Below, in pieces: positions 1 through 8,938 of a stretch of 36,694 nt of DNA (position 1 is the stretch's first letter; each line of letters starts with the position of its first letter). The DNA comes from Rhizobium sp. Its GTDB lineage: Bacteria > Pseudomonadota > Alphaproteobacteria > Rhizobiales > Rhizobiaceae. The DNA is taken from the NCBI GenBank assembly GCA_020621905.1, contig JAHRYZ010000012.1, positions 1 through 36,694 on the forward strand. The letters run 5' to 3'. Both the position numbers and the translations under genes were made by a program. The notes beneath the pieces are model-generated. The model saw only the letters and a list, made by a program, of their open reading frames with translations. It ran no database searches and was not told the DNA's origin.

Positions 1-849
1 GCCCTGGTTCCAGAAGATGCCGAACATGATCCATTCGACGGCTTTTTCAATGTCGCTGTCGGCGAAGACGACGAAGGGCGACTTGCCCCCGAGTTCGAGG
101 CTGACATTCTTGATGTCGCGGGCGGCAGCCGCCATGATCTTCGCGCCGGTCGGCACCGAGCCGGTGAAGGCAAGCTTGTCGACACCCGGATGCTCGGACA
201 GCGGCCGGCCGGCATCGGGGCCGAGGCCGGTCACGACATTGAGCACGCCGGCCGGCAGCCCCACCTCCTCGGCGATGGCGGCGAGTTCGAGTGCCGTCAG
301 CGGGGTGAGTTCGGAGGGTTTCAACACCATGGTGCATCCCGCGGCAAGCGCCGGCGCGACCTTCCATGAGGCCATCAGCATCGGGTAGTTCCACGGAATG
401 ATCGCGCCGGCGACGCCGATCGGCTCGCGCACGACTTTCGAGGAAAAGCGCGGCTCGGAGAGTCTGATCGGCTCCTCCGGGTTTTCGTCCAGCTCTTCCG
501 CCAGCTTGGCGTAGAAGGAGAAACAGCCGGCGGTATCTTCCATGTCCCAGACGGCTTCCGGCAAGGGCTTGCCGTTGTCGATGACTTCCAGGCGACCCAA
601 TTCCTGCTTGCGTTCCAGAATCTTCTCGGCCATGGCGCGCAGGTATCTGGCGCGCTCGGCTCCGCTCATCCTCGGCCAGGGACCGGTGTCGAAGGCCCGC
701 CTGGCGGCCTTGACCGCCAGGTCGATGTCCTCGGCCGTGCCGGCCGGCGCCTGGTGGATGACTTCTTCCGTTGCCGGATTGACGACCGGGAAGGTGCCGC
801 CCTTGACGGGTGCCAGCCACTGACCGTCGATGAAAAGCTTGTGCTTCAT
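1..849 (-). CDS. Aldehyde dehydrogenase, betaine-aldehyde-dehydrogenase-like (3' part beyond window)
   Basis: NAD(P)-dependent ALDH that would oxidise an aldehyde, possibly an amino- or betaine aldehyde, to the acid. The visible 283 residues begin [11 protein letters not shown] and hold the N-terminal cofactor-binding part: [14 protein letters not shown], the FTGSVPTG nucleotide loop and ELGGKSP with the catalytic Glu near residue 252. The window ends about where the catalytic-Cys segment would start, so that residue cannot be verified. The ATG is preceded by AAGGGG. It lies 53 bases after the glycosyltransferase stop on the same strand and is probably the third gene of a leftward GntR-glycosyltransferase-ALDH unit. 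The family is certain; the betaine-type subclass is inferred from overall resemblance only. Confidence 0.9.
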   Translation of the reverse strand, partial: MKHKLFIDGQWLAPVKGGTFPVVNPATEEVIHQAPAGTAEDIDLAVKAARRAFDTGPWPRMSGAERARYLRAMAEKILERKQELGRLEVIDNGKPLPEAVWDMEDTAGCFSFYAKLAEELDENPEEPIRLSEPRFSSKVVREPIGVAGAIIPWNYPMLMASWKVAPALAAGCTMVLKPSELTPLTALELAAIAEEVGLPAGVLNVVTGLGPDAGRPLSEHPGVDKLAFTGSVPTGAKIMAAAARDIKNVSLELGGKSPFVVFADSDIEKAVEWIMFGIFWNQG

Positions 850-902
850 TTTTTCCCCTTCTTGGCTTTTGGTTCTTGCGCAGGCGACGGGGCAAAACCC
901 GG

Positions 903-2171
903 TCAGCCTGTGACTTTGAGGATCGCCTCGGCGGCGCGGGTCGCCCCGGCAAAGGCCTGCATCTTGCGGGCATTGTCCCTGAGGCGGGCCTGCATGGCGC
1001 GGTCGGAGAGAAGCCCGCCGATGACGTCTGCCAGTTCGTCCGGCGACCAGTCGTAGCGATGGAGCATCCTGCCGACACCGGTTTCCTCGGCGCGGCGCGC
1101 ATTGTCGTGTCCGTCCCAGCAATAGGGCATCACCAGCGACGGAACGCCGTAATAGAGCGCCTCGCAGAAGCTGTTATTGCCGCCGTGGTGGATGAAGAGG
1201 CTCGACTGTTCGACCACCGATGGCTGCGGGAACCAGCTGTCGATGAAGACATTGTCCGGCACTTGCACATATTCGTCCCGCCAATGGCCGGCATTGACGA
1301 GGAAGCGATAGGGCAGGGTGGCGAAGACGTCGATCATCCGCCGCAGCATGTCGACATCCATGGCACCCAGCGAACCGAAGCTGGTCAGCACGAGTTCCGC
1401 ATCATTGTGGCTGGCAAAACGCGGCACCTGATAGGGCGTTTCGCGCCGCACGCAGCCGTCCAGGAAGACGAAACGCTCGGGGTCGAGCGGTTCGGCGCGG
1501 CGATGGCGGATGATCTCGGGCGCGAGCAGCAGGTTGAGATCGGGCGAGGCGTCGAGAAACAGGGGTGCGGCGGGCGGCTTCAAGCCGCACTCGCTCATGA
1601 ACGCGGAGAGCCGCTTGTGGGAGGCGGCCGTCACCTTGTCATAGGCTGCGGAAAAGGCCTTCCAGTCCGCGCCCGGCGTTTCGCCGAGACCCGACAGATA
1701 GGGCGGCACCAGCGGGTCGGGGATTTCGGTCTCGGCACAGGACACGACGCGGATCCACGGCACGCCAGCCGTCGCGATCGCCGGAAACATCACCACGTTG
1801 TCGAGCACGATCGCATCGGGCTTCAGCCTTGCCAGCAATTGGCGCAGCGGATCCTCGACGCCGATCGCCGTCTCGACGATGGCGTCCCAGGTCGGCCCGA
1901 CATAAGAGGTGAGCTGTTCGAAGGGCGATTGCCGGAAGGCATCCTGGTGGCGGCTGATGAAGTCGTTCCAGTCGGTCGTCTGGGCCGGACCGCTCTCGCC
2001 TAGCTGATATTCGGCAAAGCCATATTCGGCGAAGACGCCGATGAAACCCGGATGACAGATGAAGACGGGCCGGGCGCCGAGCCGGCGCAGCTCCTGGGCG
2101 ATGCCGACGCAGTTGAGGGCGGCGCCGTAGCTTGCTTCGGGGAACAGGGCGATGGTCTTTTGTGCTGCCAT
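903..2171 (-). CDS. GT1-type glycosyltransferase (copy 1)
   Basis: Predicted 422-residue cytosolic GT-B fold glycosyltransferase resembling the UDP-glycosyltransferase/MGT family, which moves a sugar from a nucleotide donor to a small acceptor. The N-terminus has the acceptor-domain opening ([12 protein letters not shown], then [10 protein letters not shown]). The C-terminal donor-binding signature is HHGGNNSF at residues 328-335, followed by E..YYGVP...PYCWDGHDN. The usual DQ near the end of that motif is replaced by WDGHDN. It has a clear paralogue at 7262-8557 on the opposite strand. It sits 19 bases after the GntR regulator gene and 53 bases before an ALDH, so it is likely co-transcribed with both. 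No signal peptide or membrane segment is evident. Donor and acceptor are unknown. Confidence 0.85.
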   Translation of the reverse strand: MAAQKTIALFPEASYGAALNCVGIAQELRRLGARPVFICHPGFIGVFAEYGFAEYQLGESGPAQTTDWNDFISRHQDAFRQSPFEQLTSYVGPTWDAIVETAIGVEDPLRQLLARLKPDAIVLDNVVMFPAIATAGVPWIRVVSCAETEIPDPLVPPYLSGLGETPGADWKAFSAAYDKVTAASHKRLSAFMSECGLKPPAAPLFLDASPDLNLLLAPEIIRHRRAEPLDPERFVFLDGCVRRETPYQVPRFASHNDAELVLTSFGSLGAMDVDMLRRMIDVFATLPYRFLVNAGHWRDEYVQVPDNVFIDSWFPQPSVVEQSSLFIHHGGNNSFCEALYYGVPSLVMPYCWDGHDNARRAEETGVGRMLHRYDWSPDELADVIGGLLSDRAMQARLRDNARKMQAFAGATRAAEAILKVTG

Positions 2172-2190
2172 GGATTTGTTTTTGCTGGCC

Positions 2191-3123
2191 TTATCGCGAA
2201 ACGAGCTTGAAGGCGGGAGGGACGCCGCGGCCGGCGAGGCGCGGCCTCAGCGATTGCGACAGCTGTATATGCACACGCATCAGATCGGCGGCAAGCTCCA
2301 TCTGGCCGCGCTCGATCTGCTCGAGAATCTGGATATGTTCGAGATTGGACTGCATCAGCCGGTAGGTGTTCACGTGGCCCGCCGCGGCATTGGCGCGGCG
2401 CCGGCGATGGTGGTTGGTCAGGGCTTCCGCCATGAAGGGATTGCCGCAGCCCCGCGCCACCAGCATGTGGAAGTCGAAATCGGTGCGCTCGAACAGTTTG
2501 CGGTCGAAATCCGCCTCGCTCATGCTCCTGAGGATGAGCATGGACTGCCTCAGCGAGGTCAGCGCCGGCAGGTCGCGGCGGAATTCGGGCAGGGTCAGTG
2601 CCAGCGGCTCGGTCGCCAGCCGGAACTCGTAGGACTTGGCGACCGCATCGGCGCCCAGCGCAAACTGCTTCAGCAGCCATTGCTGGCCGGCACCGCGTTC
2701 GGCCAGATTATCCTCGGAGAGTTTTTGTAGCGCGTTTTGTACCGTCTGGCGGGAGACGTCATAGCGCCGCTGCAGTCCGGCAACCGTCTGCGCCTCGGCA
2801 ATCCGGCCGGCGGAGAGGTCGCGCAGGATGGCGCTGTAGATCTCCGTTTCTCCATCGCTTTCGCCGACGTCGTCGAGCCGCGCGATGGCCACCGGATCGA
2901 CGGCGAGCAGAAAGCCGCCATCGGCATCGGCGGTCACCAGTTCACGCTCCGCAAGGACATGAAGCGCCTTGCGGACCGGTGTTCGCGAGACATTGCAGTG
3001 CGAGGCGAGCGCCTGCTCGGCTGGCCGTTCGCCGGGCGACATGCCGCGCTCGCTGGCGAAATCCAGTATTCTTTGCGCCAATTCCACATGGCGGTGATGA
3101 ATGCGTCCCGGCTCTGTCGCCAT
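2191..3123 (-). CDS. GntR-family regulator with two winged-helix domains and an FCD-like C-terminus
   Basis: Predicted transcriptional regulator of 310 residues, longer than the usual 220-250 of FCD GntR proteins. Two winged-helix segments are visible: residues about 12-75 (ASHCNVSRTPVRKALHVLAE) and about 92-150 (LQRRYDVSRQTVQNALQKL). An all-helical FCD-like ligand domain with FDFHMLVARGCGN follows. The ATG at 3123 is preferred because AGGTGGGG lies just upstream; an in-frame GTG at 3141 adds six residues. It is the first gene of the leftward unit with a glycosyltransferase and an ALDH and diverges from the polyamine-type ABC operon, so it probably controls the shared intergenic region. The effector is unknown. 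Confidence 0.85.
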   Translation of the reverse strand: MATEPGRIHHRHVELAQRILDFASERGMSPGERPAEQALASHCNVSRTPVRKALHVLAERELVTADADGGFLLAVDPVAIARLDDVGESDGETEIYSAILRDLSAGRIAEAQTVAGLQRRYDVSRQTVQNALQKLSEDNLAERGAGQQWLLKQFALGADAVAKSYEFRLATEPLALTLPEFRRDLPALTSLRQSMLILRSMSEADFDRKLFERTDFDFHMLVARGCGNPFMAEALTNHHRRRRANAAAGHVNTYRLMQSNLEHIQILEQIERGQMELAADLMRVHIQLSQSLRPRLAGRGVPPAFKLVSR

Positions 3124-3339
3124 GCCCCACCTGTCTCTCACAAAGGCCGCATGCTGACCTTAGCCGGCTCTTTTCGCAAGCCTTTCCCTGTCAATTCTGG
3201 CAGCAGTTGAGAAAATGTAAATTCCCTATTGACGTATTTTTTTTATAAATAATACTGTTCACCAACGGCGACACGAGATCGGGACACCGACGCCTCGCCG
3301 AATGAGGTTGGAACAATCATCAAAAATAGGGAGAGATCC
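3124..3339. promoter_or_regulatory. Divergent promoter region between the GntR unit and the polyamine-type ABC operon
   Basis: This 216-base stretch holds no gene. It contains an AT-rich island unlike its surroundings. A rightward sigma-70-like promoter can be proposed: TTGACG at 3229-3234, 16 bases, then AATACT at 3251-3256. An imperfect AT-rich palindrome (GTATT-N12-AATAC, 3234-3255) overlaps it and could be an operator for the adjacent GntR protein. GGGAGAG before the GTG at 3340 is the ribosome binding site. These are pattern matches only. Confidence 0.45.
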
Positions 3340-4410
3340 GTGCGAACGAAAAGCGGATACGCCAGAACCAGCGCCTTTGCCGTCAAACTGCTCGCCGCAA
3401 CCGTACTCGCCGGCAGCGCCGGTGTCGCCAACGCGGCCGATCTCGTCATCTCGAACTGGGATGGCTACATGGCGAAGGACATCGCCGAGAGCTTCAAGGC
3501 CGCAACCGGCCTCGAAATCGAAGTGGTGAACCACGCCACGAACGAAGAAATCATGGGCAAGCTGATGGCGAGCCAGGGCAAGGGCTATGACGTCGTCTTC
3601 GTCTCGTCGCCCTTCGCCGAGATTCTCAACCATCAGGGTCTGGTCGAGCCGCTCGATGGCGCCGCCATTCCGAACCTCGCCAACCTCTATCCCGAGGCGG
3701 TCAATCTCGCCTACGACCCGGGCAATGTCTATTCGGTGCCCTATACCTGGGGCACGACCGGCCTGTGCTATCGCTCCGATCTGGTCAAGACCGCGCCCGA
3801 CAGCTGGATGAACCTGCTGGCCCCGTCCGACGACATCAAGGGCAAGACCACGATGCTGGCGACCGATCGCTGGCTGATGGCGGCGGGCGAGCTCGCCAAG
3901 GGCTATTCGGTCAACGAAGCGGACCCGGTGAAGATCGCCGAGGTCAAGGATCTGCTGATCCAGGCGAAGAAGACGCTGCTCGCCTATGACGACACGACCT
4001 TCTATTCCAAGCTGGTATCGGGCGAAGCCTCGCTCGTGCATGCCTGGGACGGCTGGTGCAATTACGGCATCACCGAGAACAAGGACATCAAGTTCGTCGT
4101 GCCGAAGGAAGGCTCCGATCTCTGGGTCGACACGATCGTCGTGATGAAGAACTCGGAGAAGAAGGATGCGGCGATGAAGTTCATCAACTTCATCCTCGAC
4201 GCCTCCAACCATGCCTGGGCTGCCGAAAACATCCTCTACAAGGTGCCGAACCGCGCTGCGATGGAGAGCCTCGACAAGGCGCTGATCGATCAATACCCGA
4301 ACATGGGCATGACGCCGACTGAACTGACCAAGTACGAACTGCTGCGCGATCTGGGGGCGGCCCAGAAGGACTATTCTCGCGCCGTCAGCGAGATCAAGGC
4401 CGCGAACTAA
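3340..4410 (+). CDS. Polyamine-type ABC transporter substrate-binding protein (PotD/PotF-like)
   Basis: Periplasmic binding protein of 356 residues that would deliver ligand to the permeases encoded next to it. A signal peptide is visible (basic start, hydrophobic core, cleavage near ANA-AD at residues 32-33). The mature start ADLVISNWDGYM and the YDVVFVSSPFAE, VPYTWGTTGLCYRSD and VHAWDGWCN segments are typical of the spermidine/putrescine (SBP_bac_8/PotD) group. The start is GTG, with GGGAGAG about 6 bases upstream. It is the first gene of a rightward unit. The family commonly binds polyamines or related cationic amines, but the co-transcribed glycosyltransferase and kinase mean the ligand may be different. 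Confidence 0.9.
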   Translation: MRTKSGYARTSAFAVKLLAATVLAGSAGVANAADLVISNWDGYMAKDIAESFKAATGLEIEVVNHATNEEIMGKLMASQGKGYDVVFVSSPFAEILNHQGLVEPLDGAAIPNLANLYPEAVNLAYDPGNVYSVPYTWGTTGLCYRSDLVKTAPDSWMNLLAPSDDIKGKTTMLATDRWLMAAGELAKGYSVNEADPVKIAEVKDLLIQAKKTLLAYDDTTFYSKLVSGEASLVHAWDGWCNYGITENKDIKFVVPKEGSDLWVDTIVVMKNSEKKDAAMKFINFILDASNHAWAAENILYKVPNRAAMESLDKALIDQYPNMGMTPTELTKYELLRDLGAAQKDYSRAVSEIKAAN

Positions 4411-4539
4411 GGCCTTAAGCGGAGAAGACCCGAACACTGCAAGACGATGGGGGAGATGTCGGTCTCCCTCATCGCCACCCCTTCGGCTGCCGCGCTCCCT
4501 TGCCGGTCGTCATGGCAATCCCTCGTCTGGAACTCGTGC

Positions 4540-5403
4540 ATGTCCTATCAGTCCGCCCGATCGAACCTGCTTACCGCGCCGGCCGTCGCCTGGCTCGTGG
4601 CGTTCATGGTGGCGCCGTGCCTGCTGATCCTGTCATACGCCTTCTTCCAGCGCGGCATGTGGGGCGGCATCGAATATACCTTCACGCTTGAAAACTTCGC
4701 CCGCGTCGTCGATCCGCTCTATGCGAAGATCTTCCTCACTTCGGCGCGCATCGCCGGTCTTGCGACGCTGCTGGCCATCCTGATCGCCTATCCGGCGGCC
4801 TATGCGATCAGCCGTGCGCCGCGCATGCGCCAGCCCATGCTGCTGTTTTTTGCCGTTCTGCCGTTCTGGAGCAATTATCTGATCCGCACCTATGCCTGGA
4901 TGGTGCTGCTCAACCGCGAAGGCCTGATCAACAACCTTTTGCGCTGGTTCGGCTATCAAGGCGAGCCGCTGTCGCTGCTCTACACGGAAGGTGCGGTCAT
5001 CGTCGGCCTCGTCTACAACTACCTGCCCTTCGTGATCCTGGCGATCTATTCGACGCTGTCGCGGCTCAACCCCGAGCTGATGGAAGCCTCCCGCGATCTC
5101 GGCGGCGGGCCGATCCGGACCTTCTGGCGCGTCACCCTGCCGCTCACCCTGCCGGGCGTGGCTGCCGGCGGTGTCTTCGTCTTCGTCCTGTCGATCGGCA
5201 ATTTCGTGACGCCCGCGCTGCTTGGCGGCGGCCGCTTCCAGATGATCGGCAACGTGGTCTACGACCAGTTCCTCACCGCTAACGACTGGCCCTTCGGTGC
5301 AGCCCTCGGTCTCGTGCTGATCGCCATCATGATCCTCCTCCTGATGCTGCAGGCCCGGGCGACCGCGCGTGCCAGCGGCGAGCGCGGGAGGGCGGACGCA
5401 TGA
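4540..5403 (+). CDS. Polyamine-type ABC transporter permease (PotB-like)
   Basis: Inner-membrane permease of the BPD_transp_1 family, about 287 residues with roughly six hydrophobic segments. The ATPase-coupling EAA loop (EASRDLGGG...FWRVTLPLTLPG) starts near residue 182. The start is uncertain. The ATG at 4540 (MSYQSARSN) gives the usual family length. In-frame ATGs at 4447 and 4456 would add an atypical 28-31 residue extension, although GGGGGAG sits close to them. It ends by overlapping the next permease at ATGA (5400-5403), so the two are probably translationally coupled and form a heterodimeric channel. Confidence 0.88.
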   Translation: MSYQSARSNLLTAPAVAWLVAFMVAPCLLILSYAFFQRGMWGGIEYTFTLENFARVVDPLYAKIFLTSARIAGLATLLAILIAYPAAYAISRAPRMRQPMLLFFAVLPFWSNYLIRTYAWMVLLNREGLINNLLRWFGYQGEPLSLLYTEGAVIVGLVYNYLPFVILAIYSTLSRLNPELMEASRDLGGGPIRTFWRVTLPLTLPGVAAGGVFVFVLSIGNFVTPALLGGGRFQMIGNVVYDQFLTANDWPFGAALGLVLIAIMILLLMLQARATARASGERGRADA

Positions 5404-6188
5404 GAATGGCAAATTCCTCGCGCCTGCCCGGCCGTCTCGTCCTGCTTGCCGTCTTCGGCTTTCTCTACCTGCCGATCGCGGTCCTGGTGGCGCTGTCGTT
5501 CAACGAGGCGGGCCTGCCGACAAGCTGGTCCGGCTTCTCGTTCAAGTGGTACGCCGCGCTCGCCGGCAATGGCGAGATCCTCGGGGCGGCCTGGAATACG
5601 CTGGTCGTCGCGGTGTTCGCGACGCTGATCTCGACGGCGCTCGGCACGCTTTTGGCGCTCGGCATGGAGACACGGCGCCGCAAGAGCACGGGGCTCGAGG
5701 CTCTCGCGTTTGCGCCCATGGTCATTCCGGACATCGTGCTTGCCGTCGCACTCCTCACCTTCTTCTCGCTGCTCAACGTGACGCTTGGCCTGCACACGAT
5801 CATCATCAGCCACGTGATCTTCGACCTCGCCTTCGTGAGTTCGGTGGTCCGGGCGCGGCTCAAGCATTTCGACTATTCGATCGTCGAGGCTTCCCGCGAT
5901 CTCGGCGCCTCGGGCTGGACGACCTTCTGGCGGGTGACGTTCCCGGTACTCCTGCCGGCGATCATCGCCGGGGGGCTGCTGGCCTTCACGCTCTCGGTCG
6001 ACGAGTTCATCATCGCCTTCTTCACCGCCGGCGCCGGCCGTTCCTCGATCACCCTGCCGATCCAGATCTACTCGATGATCCGTTTCGGCATCACGCCGGA
6101 AATCAACGCCCTCGCCACGATCGTCATGGGGGTGAGCGCGCTTGCGCTGCTCATCTCCCAATGGCTCAACAAAGAACAGATGCAATGA
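5400..6188 (+). CDS. Polyamine-type ABC transporter permease (PotC-like)
   Basis: Second inner-membrane permease, 262 residues, with the multi-span pattern of PotC. It carries the EAA loop EASRDLGASGWTTFWRV near residue 163 and the conserved SVDEFIIAFF segment. GGGAGGGCGG precedes the ATG, which overlaps the upstream stop. Its own stop overlaps the ATPase start (ATGA, 6185-6188). It should pair with the PotB-like permease and the PotA-like ATPase. Confidence 0.92.
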   Translation: MRMANSSRLPGRLVLLAVFGFLYLPIAVLVALSFNEAGLPTSWSGFSFKWYAALAGNGEILGAAWNTLVVAVFATLISTALGTLLALGMETRRRKSTGLEALAFAPMVIPDIVLAVALLTFFSLLNVTLGLHTIIISHVIFDLAFVSSVVRARLKHFDYSIVEASRDLGASGWTTFWRVTFPVLLPAIIAGGLLAFTLSVDEFIIAFFTAGAGRSSITLPIQIYSMIRFGITPEINALATIVMGVSALALLISQWLNKEQMQ

Positions 6189-7243
6189 CCGACGCGCCCC
6201 ATTCCCACGAGCCGATCCTGACGATCGACGGCCTCCACAAGAGCTTCGGCCCGGTGAACGCTGTGGACCACGTGTCGCTGGAGATCCGCAAGAACGAATT
6301 CTTCGCGCTGCTCGGCCCCTCCGGCTGCGGCAAGACCACGCTTTTGCGCATGCTGGCCGGTTTCGAGACGCCGACCGGCGGGCGCATCCTCCTGGAAGGC
6401 AATGACATCTCCGCTTTGCCGCCGGAAAAGCGGCCGCTCAACCTGATGTTCCAGTCCTATGCGCTCTTCCCACACATGACGGTCGCCAAGAACCTCGCCT
6501 ACGGGCTTGAGATGGACCGGTTGCCGAAGGCGGAAATATCCCGCCGCGTCGAGGAGATCATGGCGGTGACCGACCTTGGCCAGTTCGCCGGCCGCAAGCC
6601 CGACCAGCTGTCGGGCGGACAGAAGCAGCGCGTTGCGCTGGCGCGCGCTCTGGTCAAGCGCCCGAAGGTGCTGCTGCTCGACGAACCGCTCGGCGCGCTC
6701 GACAAGAAACTGCGCGAACGCATGCAGCTCGAACTGAAGCGCCTGCAGCACGAGGTCGGCATCACCTTCATCATCGTCACCCACGACCAGGAAGAGGCCC
6801 TGGTCATGGCCGACCGGATGGCGATCCTGAAGGACGGCAAGCTGCTGCAATGCGGATCGCCCGAGGCCGTCTACGAAACGCCGGCCGACCGCTTCGTCGC
6901 CAACTTCATCGGCGTGATGAACTTCATCGAAGGTGCGGTCGGCAACGACGGCAATTTCGCTGCCGACGGACTAAACCTGGCGGTCGGAACCGACATCCGT
7001 GGTGCTGCGACGCTTGCCGTGCGGCCCGAGAACATCACGGTGACGGCAGGCGGCGCCGGCAGCGCAGGAAAGATTGTCGACATGGCCTATCACGGTCTCG
7101 ACCGTGTCCTGCACGTCAAGATCGCCGCCAGTGCAACGCCGCTGCAGGTTCGGGTTCCGGCCAATGCCGCCGTGCCGCACACCGTCGGCGACACCATTCA
7201 CATCGCGATCGACCCGGATCGCACCCGGCTATTCAAGAACTAA
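6185..7243 (+). CDS. Polyamine-type ABC transporter ATP-binding protein (PotA-like)
   Basis: Cytosolic ATPase of 352 residues that powers the importer. Visible motifs are Walker A GPSGCGKTT (44-52), the Q-loop in MFQSYALFPHMT, signature LSGGQKQR (from 142), Walker B LLLDEP (163-168) and the H-loop His at 200. A C-terminal TOBE-like domain (AVRPENITV) follows, as in PotA/UgpC-type ATPases. The open frame runs far upstream, but the ATG at 6185 overlapping the permease stop is the natural start. The glycosyltransferase gene begins only 18 bases after the stop, so the transporter and the enzymes are likely one transcript. Confidence 0.92.
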   Translation: MTDAPHSHEPILTIDGLHKSFGPVNAVDHVSLEIRKNEFFALLGPSGCGKTTLLRMLAGFETPTGGRILLEGNDISALPPEKRPLNLMFQSYALFPHMTVAKNLAYGLEMDRLPKAEISRRVEEIMAVTDLGQFAGRKPDQLSGGQKQRVALARALVKRPKVLLLDEPLGALDKKLRERMQLELKRLQHEVGITFIIVTHDQEEALVMADRMAILKDGKLLQCGSPEAVYETPADRFVANFIGVMNFIEGAVGNDGNFAADGLNLAVGTDIRGAATLAVRPENITVTAGGAGSAGKIVDMAYHGLDRVLHVKIAASATPLQVRVPANAAVPHTVGDTIHIAIDPDRTRLFKN

Positions 7244-7261
7244 AAAATGAAGGGGAACCCC

Positions 7262-8557
7262 ATGTCGCAAAAGACAATCGCATTCTTTCCAGAAGCCGCC
7301 TTCGGACCGGCGCTGAATTCCGTCGGTATCGCGCAGGCCATCGAGGCGCTTGGTCACAAGGCCGTCTTCCTGTCCGATCCGGGTTTCGTCTCGGTCTATC
7401 AGGGCTATGGTTTCGAGGCCCATCCGGTGAATCTCTCCGAGCCGATGCCGCCGGAGCAGATGGCGAAGTTCTGGGAAGACTTCATCAACGGCCACATTCC
7501 GAACTTCCGCAAGAGCCCCTACGACCAGATCGACAACTATGTGAAGGACTGCTGGACGGCGATCGTCGACAGCGCCAAATGGGCGGAAAAGGACCTCCCG
7601 GGCGTGCTGGCCAGGATCAAGCCGGACCTGATCTGCGTCGACAACGTCATCCTGTTTCCGGCCATCAAGCATTTCGGCAAGCCGTGGGTGCGCATCATCT
7701 CCTGCTCGGAAAACGAGATCGAGGATCCCAAGATCCCGCCGCATCTCTCCGGCTGTGGCGCCAAGGATTATGCCTGCCATGCGGCCTATCGCGACCATTT
7801 CAACGAGGTCATCAAGCCGATCCATGACGACTTCAACGAATTCCTGACATCGACCGGCGAGGACGCCTATCCGATCGGCCAGTTCTTCGAGGCCTCGCCC
7901 TTCATGAACCTGCTGCTCTATCCGGAGCCGGTGAAATTCGAGCGCGAACACCCGCTGAACCCGAGCCAGTTCCAGTATCTCGAAGGCTGCGTGCGCTCGG
8001 AAAAGCCCTACGAAGTGCCGGTCTTCAAGGCCAACAACGACAAGCCGCTGCTCTATGTCAGCTTCGGCAGCCTCGGCGCCGGCGACACGGATCTGCTGAA
8101 GCGGATCATCGCAACGGTCGGCAAGCTGCCGTACCGCGCTCTGGTCAATGTCGGCGACTACAAGGACCAGTACGAAAACCTGCCCGACAACGTCATCGTC
8201 GAGAGCTGGTTCCCGCAGCCATCTGTCATCCCGCTCGTCGACGCCGTGATCCATCACGGCGGCAACAACTCCTTCACCGAGTGCCTCTACTTCGGCAAGC
8301 CGGCGATCATCATGCCCTATGTCTGGGACGGCCACGACAACGCGACCCGCGTCGACGAGACAGGCCACGGCTTCAAGATGCCGCGATACGACTGGACCGA
8401 CGCGGAACTGGCGGCAAAGATCGACCACATGATCAACGACCCGGCGATGAAGGCCAAGCTCGCCGCTGCCGCAAAGCACATGCAGAGCCAGAACGGGCCG
8501 CAGAAGGCAGCCGGTATTCTCGACGAACTGGTGAAGACCGGGAAATACAATGGTTGA
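7262..8557 (+). CDS. GT1-type glycosyltransferase (copy 2)
   Basis: Predicted 431-residue GT-B glycosyltransferase, paralogous to the gene at 903-2171. The two share the opening (QKTIAFFPEAAFG versus [13 protein letters not shown]), the [22 protein letters not shown] segment and the donor site. Here HHGGNNSF lies at 331-338, followed by MPYVWDGHDNATR and RYDW. AAGGGGAA precedes the ATG at 7262, which I prefer over an in-frame ATG at 7247. It follows the ABC ATPase by 18 bases, and its last codons overlap the cupin start by 8 bases. Its placement inside a transporter operon suggests it modifies, or acts with, the imported compound. Sugar donor and acceptor are unknown. Confidence 0.87.
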   Translation: MSQKTIAFFPEAAFGPALNSVGIAQAIEALGHKAVFLSDPGFVSVYQGYGFEAHPVNLSEPMPPEQMAKFWEDFINGHIPNFRKSPYDQIDNYVKDCWTAIVDSAKWAEKDLPGVLARIKPDLICVDNVILFPAIKHFGKPWVRIISCSENEIEDPKIPPHLSGCGAKDYACHAAYRDHFNEVIKPIHDDFNEFLTSTGEDAYPIGQFFEASPFMNLLLYPEPVKFEREHPLNPSQFQYLEGCVRSEKPYEVPVFKANNDKPLLYVSFGSLGAGDTDLLKRIIATVGKLPYRALVNVGDYKDQYENLPDNVIVESWFPQPSVIPLVDAVIHHGGNNSFTECLYFGKPAIIMPYVWDGHDNATRVDETGHGFKMPRYDWTDAELAAKIDHMINDPAMKAKLAAAAKHMQSQNGPQKAAGILDELVKTGKYNG

Positions 8558-8912
8558 GACGCTGAATACGACGGCCCCGCACATCCACGGCGCCACGACC
8601 TTCGACGACCTCGTCGACTGGGGCGTGCAGTCGGATGCGATCGAGGGTGCTTCGAAATCGACCGGCCGCCTGCTGTTCAAGGGGCCGAACAACCAACCGG
8701 AAACCGGCATCTGGGTCTGCACGCCCGGGCGCTGGCGGCTGTCGATCCCGCGCGACGAGTTCTGCCACTTCGTCGCCGGCTCTGCGACCTACCGGTCGGA
8801 CGACGGCGAGGTGATCGACGTCACCCCCGGCACCGCCGTGATGTTCAAGGCCGGCTGGACCGGCGAATGCACGGTCCACGAGACCATGCGCAACATCTAC
8901 ATGCTGGCCTGA
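8550..8912 (+). CDS. Small cupin protein (Cupin_3/DUF861-like), copy 1
   Basis: A 120-residue single-domain beta-barrel protein of the Cupin_3 type, the fold seen in EutQ-like and ureidoglycine-aminohydrolase-like proteins. Key stretches are GIWVCTPGRW, then DEFCHFVAGSATY with possible metal ligands (Glu, His), then VTPGTAVMFKAGW and VHETMRNIYML near the end. It starts inside the glycosyltransferase tail (8-base overlap). It is followed after 26 bases by a second cupin with the same layout, so it is a tandem duplicate. Members of this family often bind or process small amine or sugar ligands. The precise activity cannot be read from sequence. Confidence 0.82.
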   Translation: MVETLNTTAPHIHGATTFDDLVDWGVQSDAIEGASKSTGRLLFKGPNNQPETGIWVCTPGRWRLSIPRDEFCHFVAGSATYRSDDGEVIDVTPGTAVMFKAGWTGECTVHETMRNIYMLA

Positions 8913-8938
8913 GCCGGCCCACTCGAAAGGACATGACC

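Noticed and set aside
47-1102. Long minus-strand open frame across the first kilobase
   Set aside because: It is an arginine-rich shadow of the aldehyde dehydrogenase, which reads in another frame to the window edge with full family motifs.
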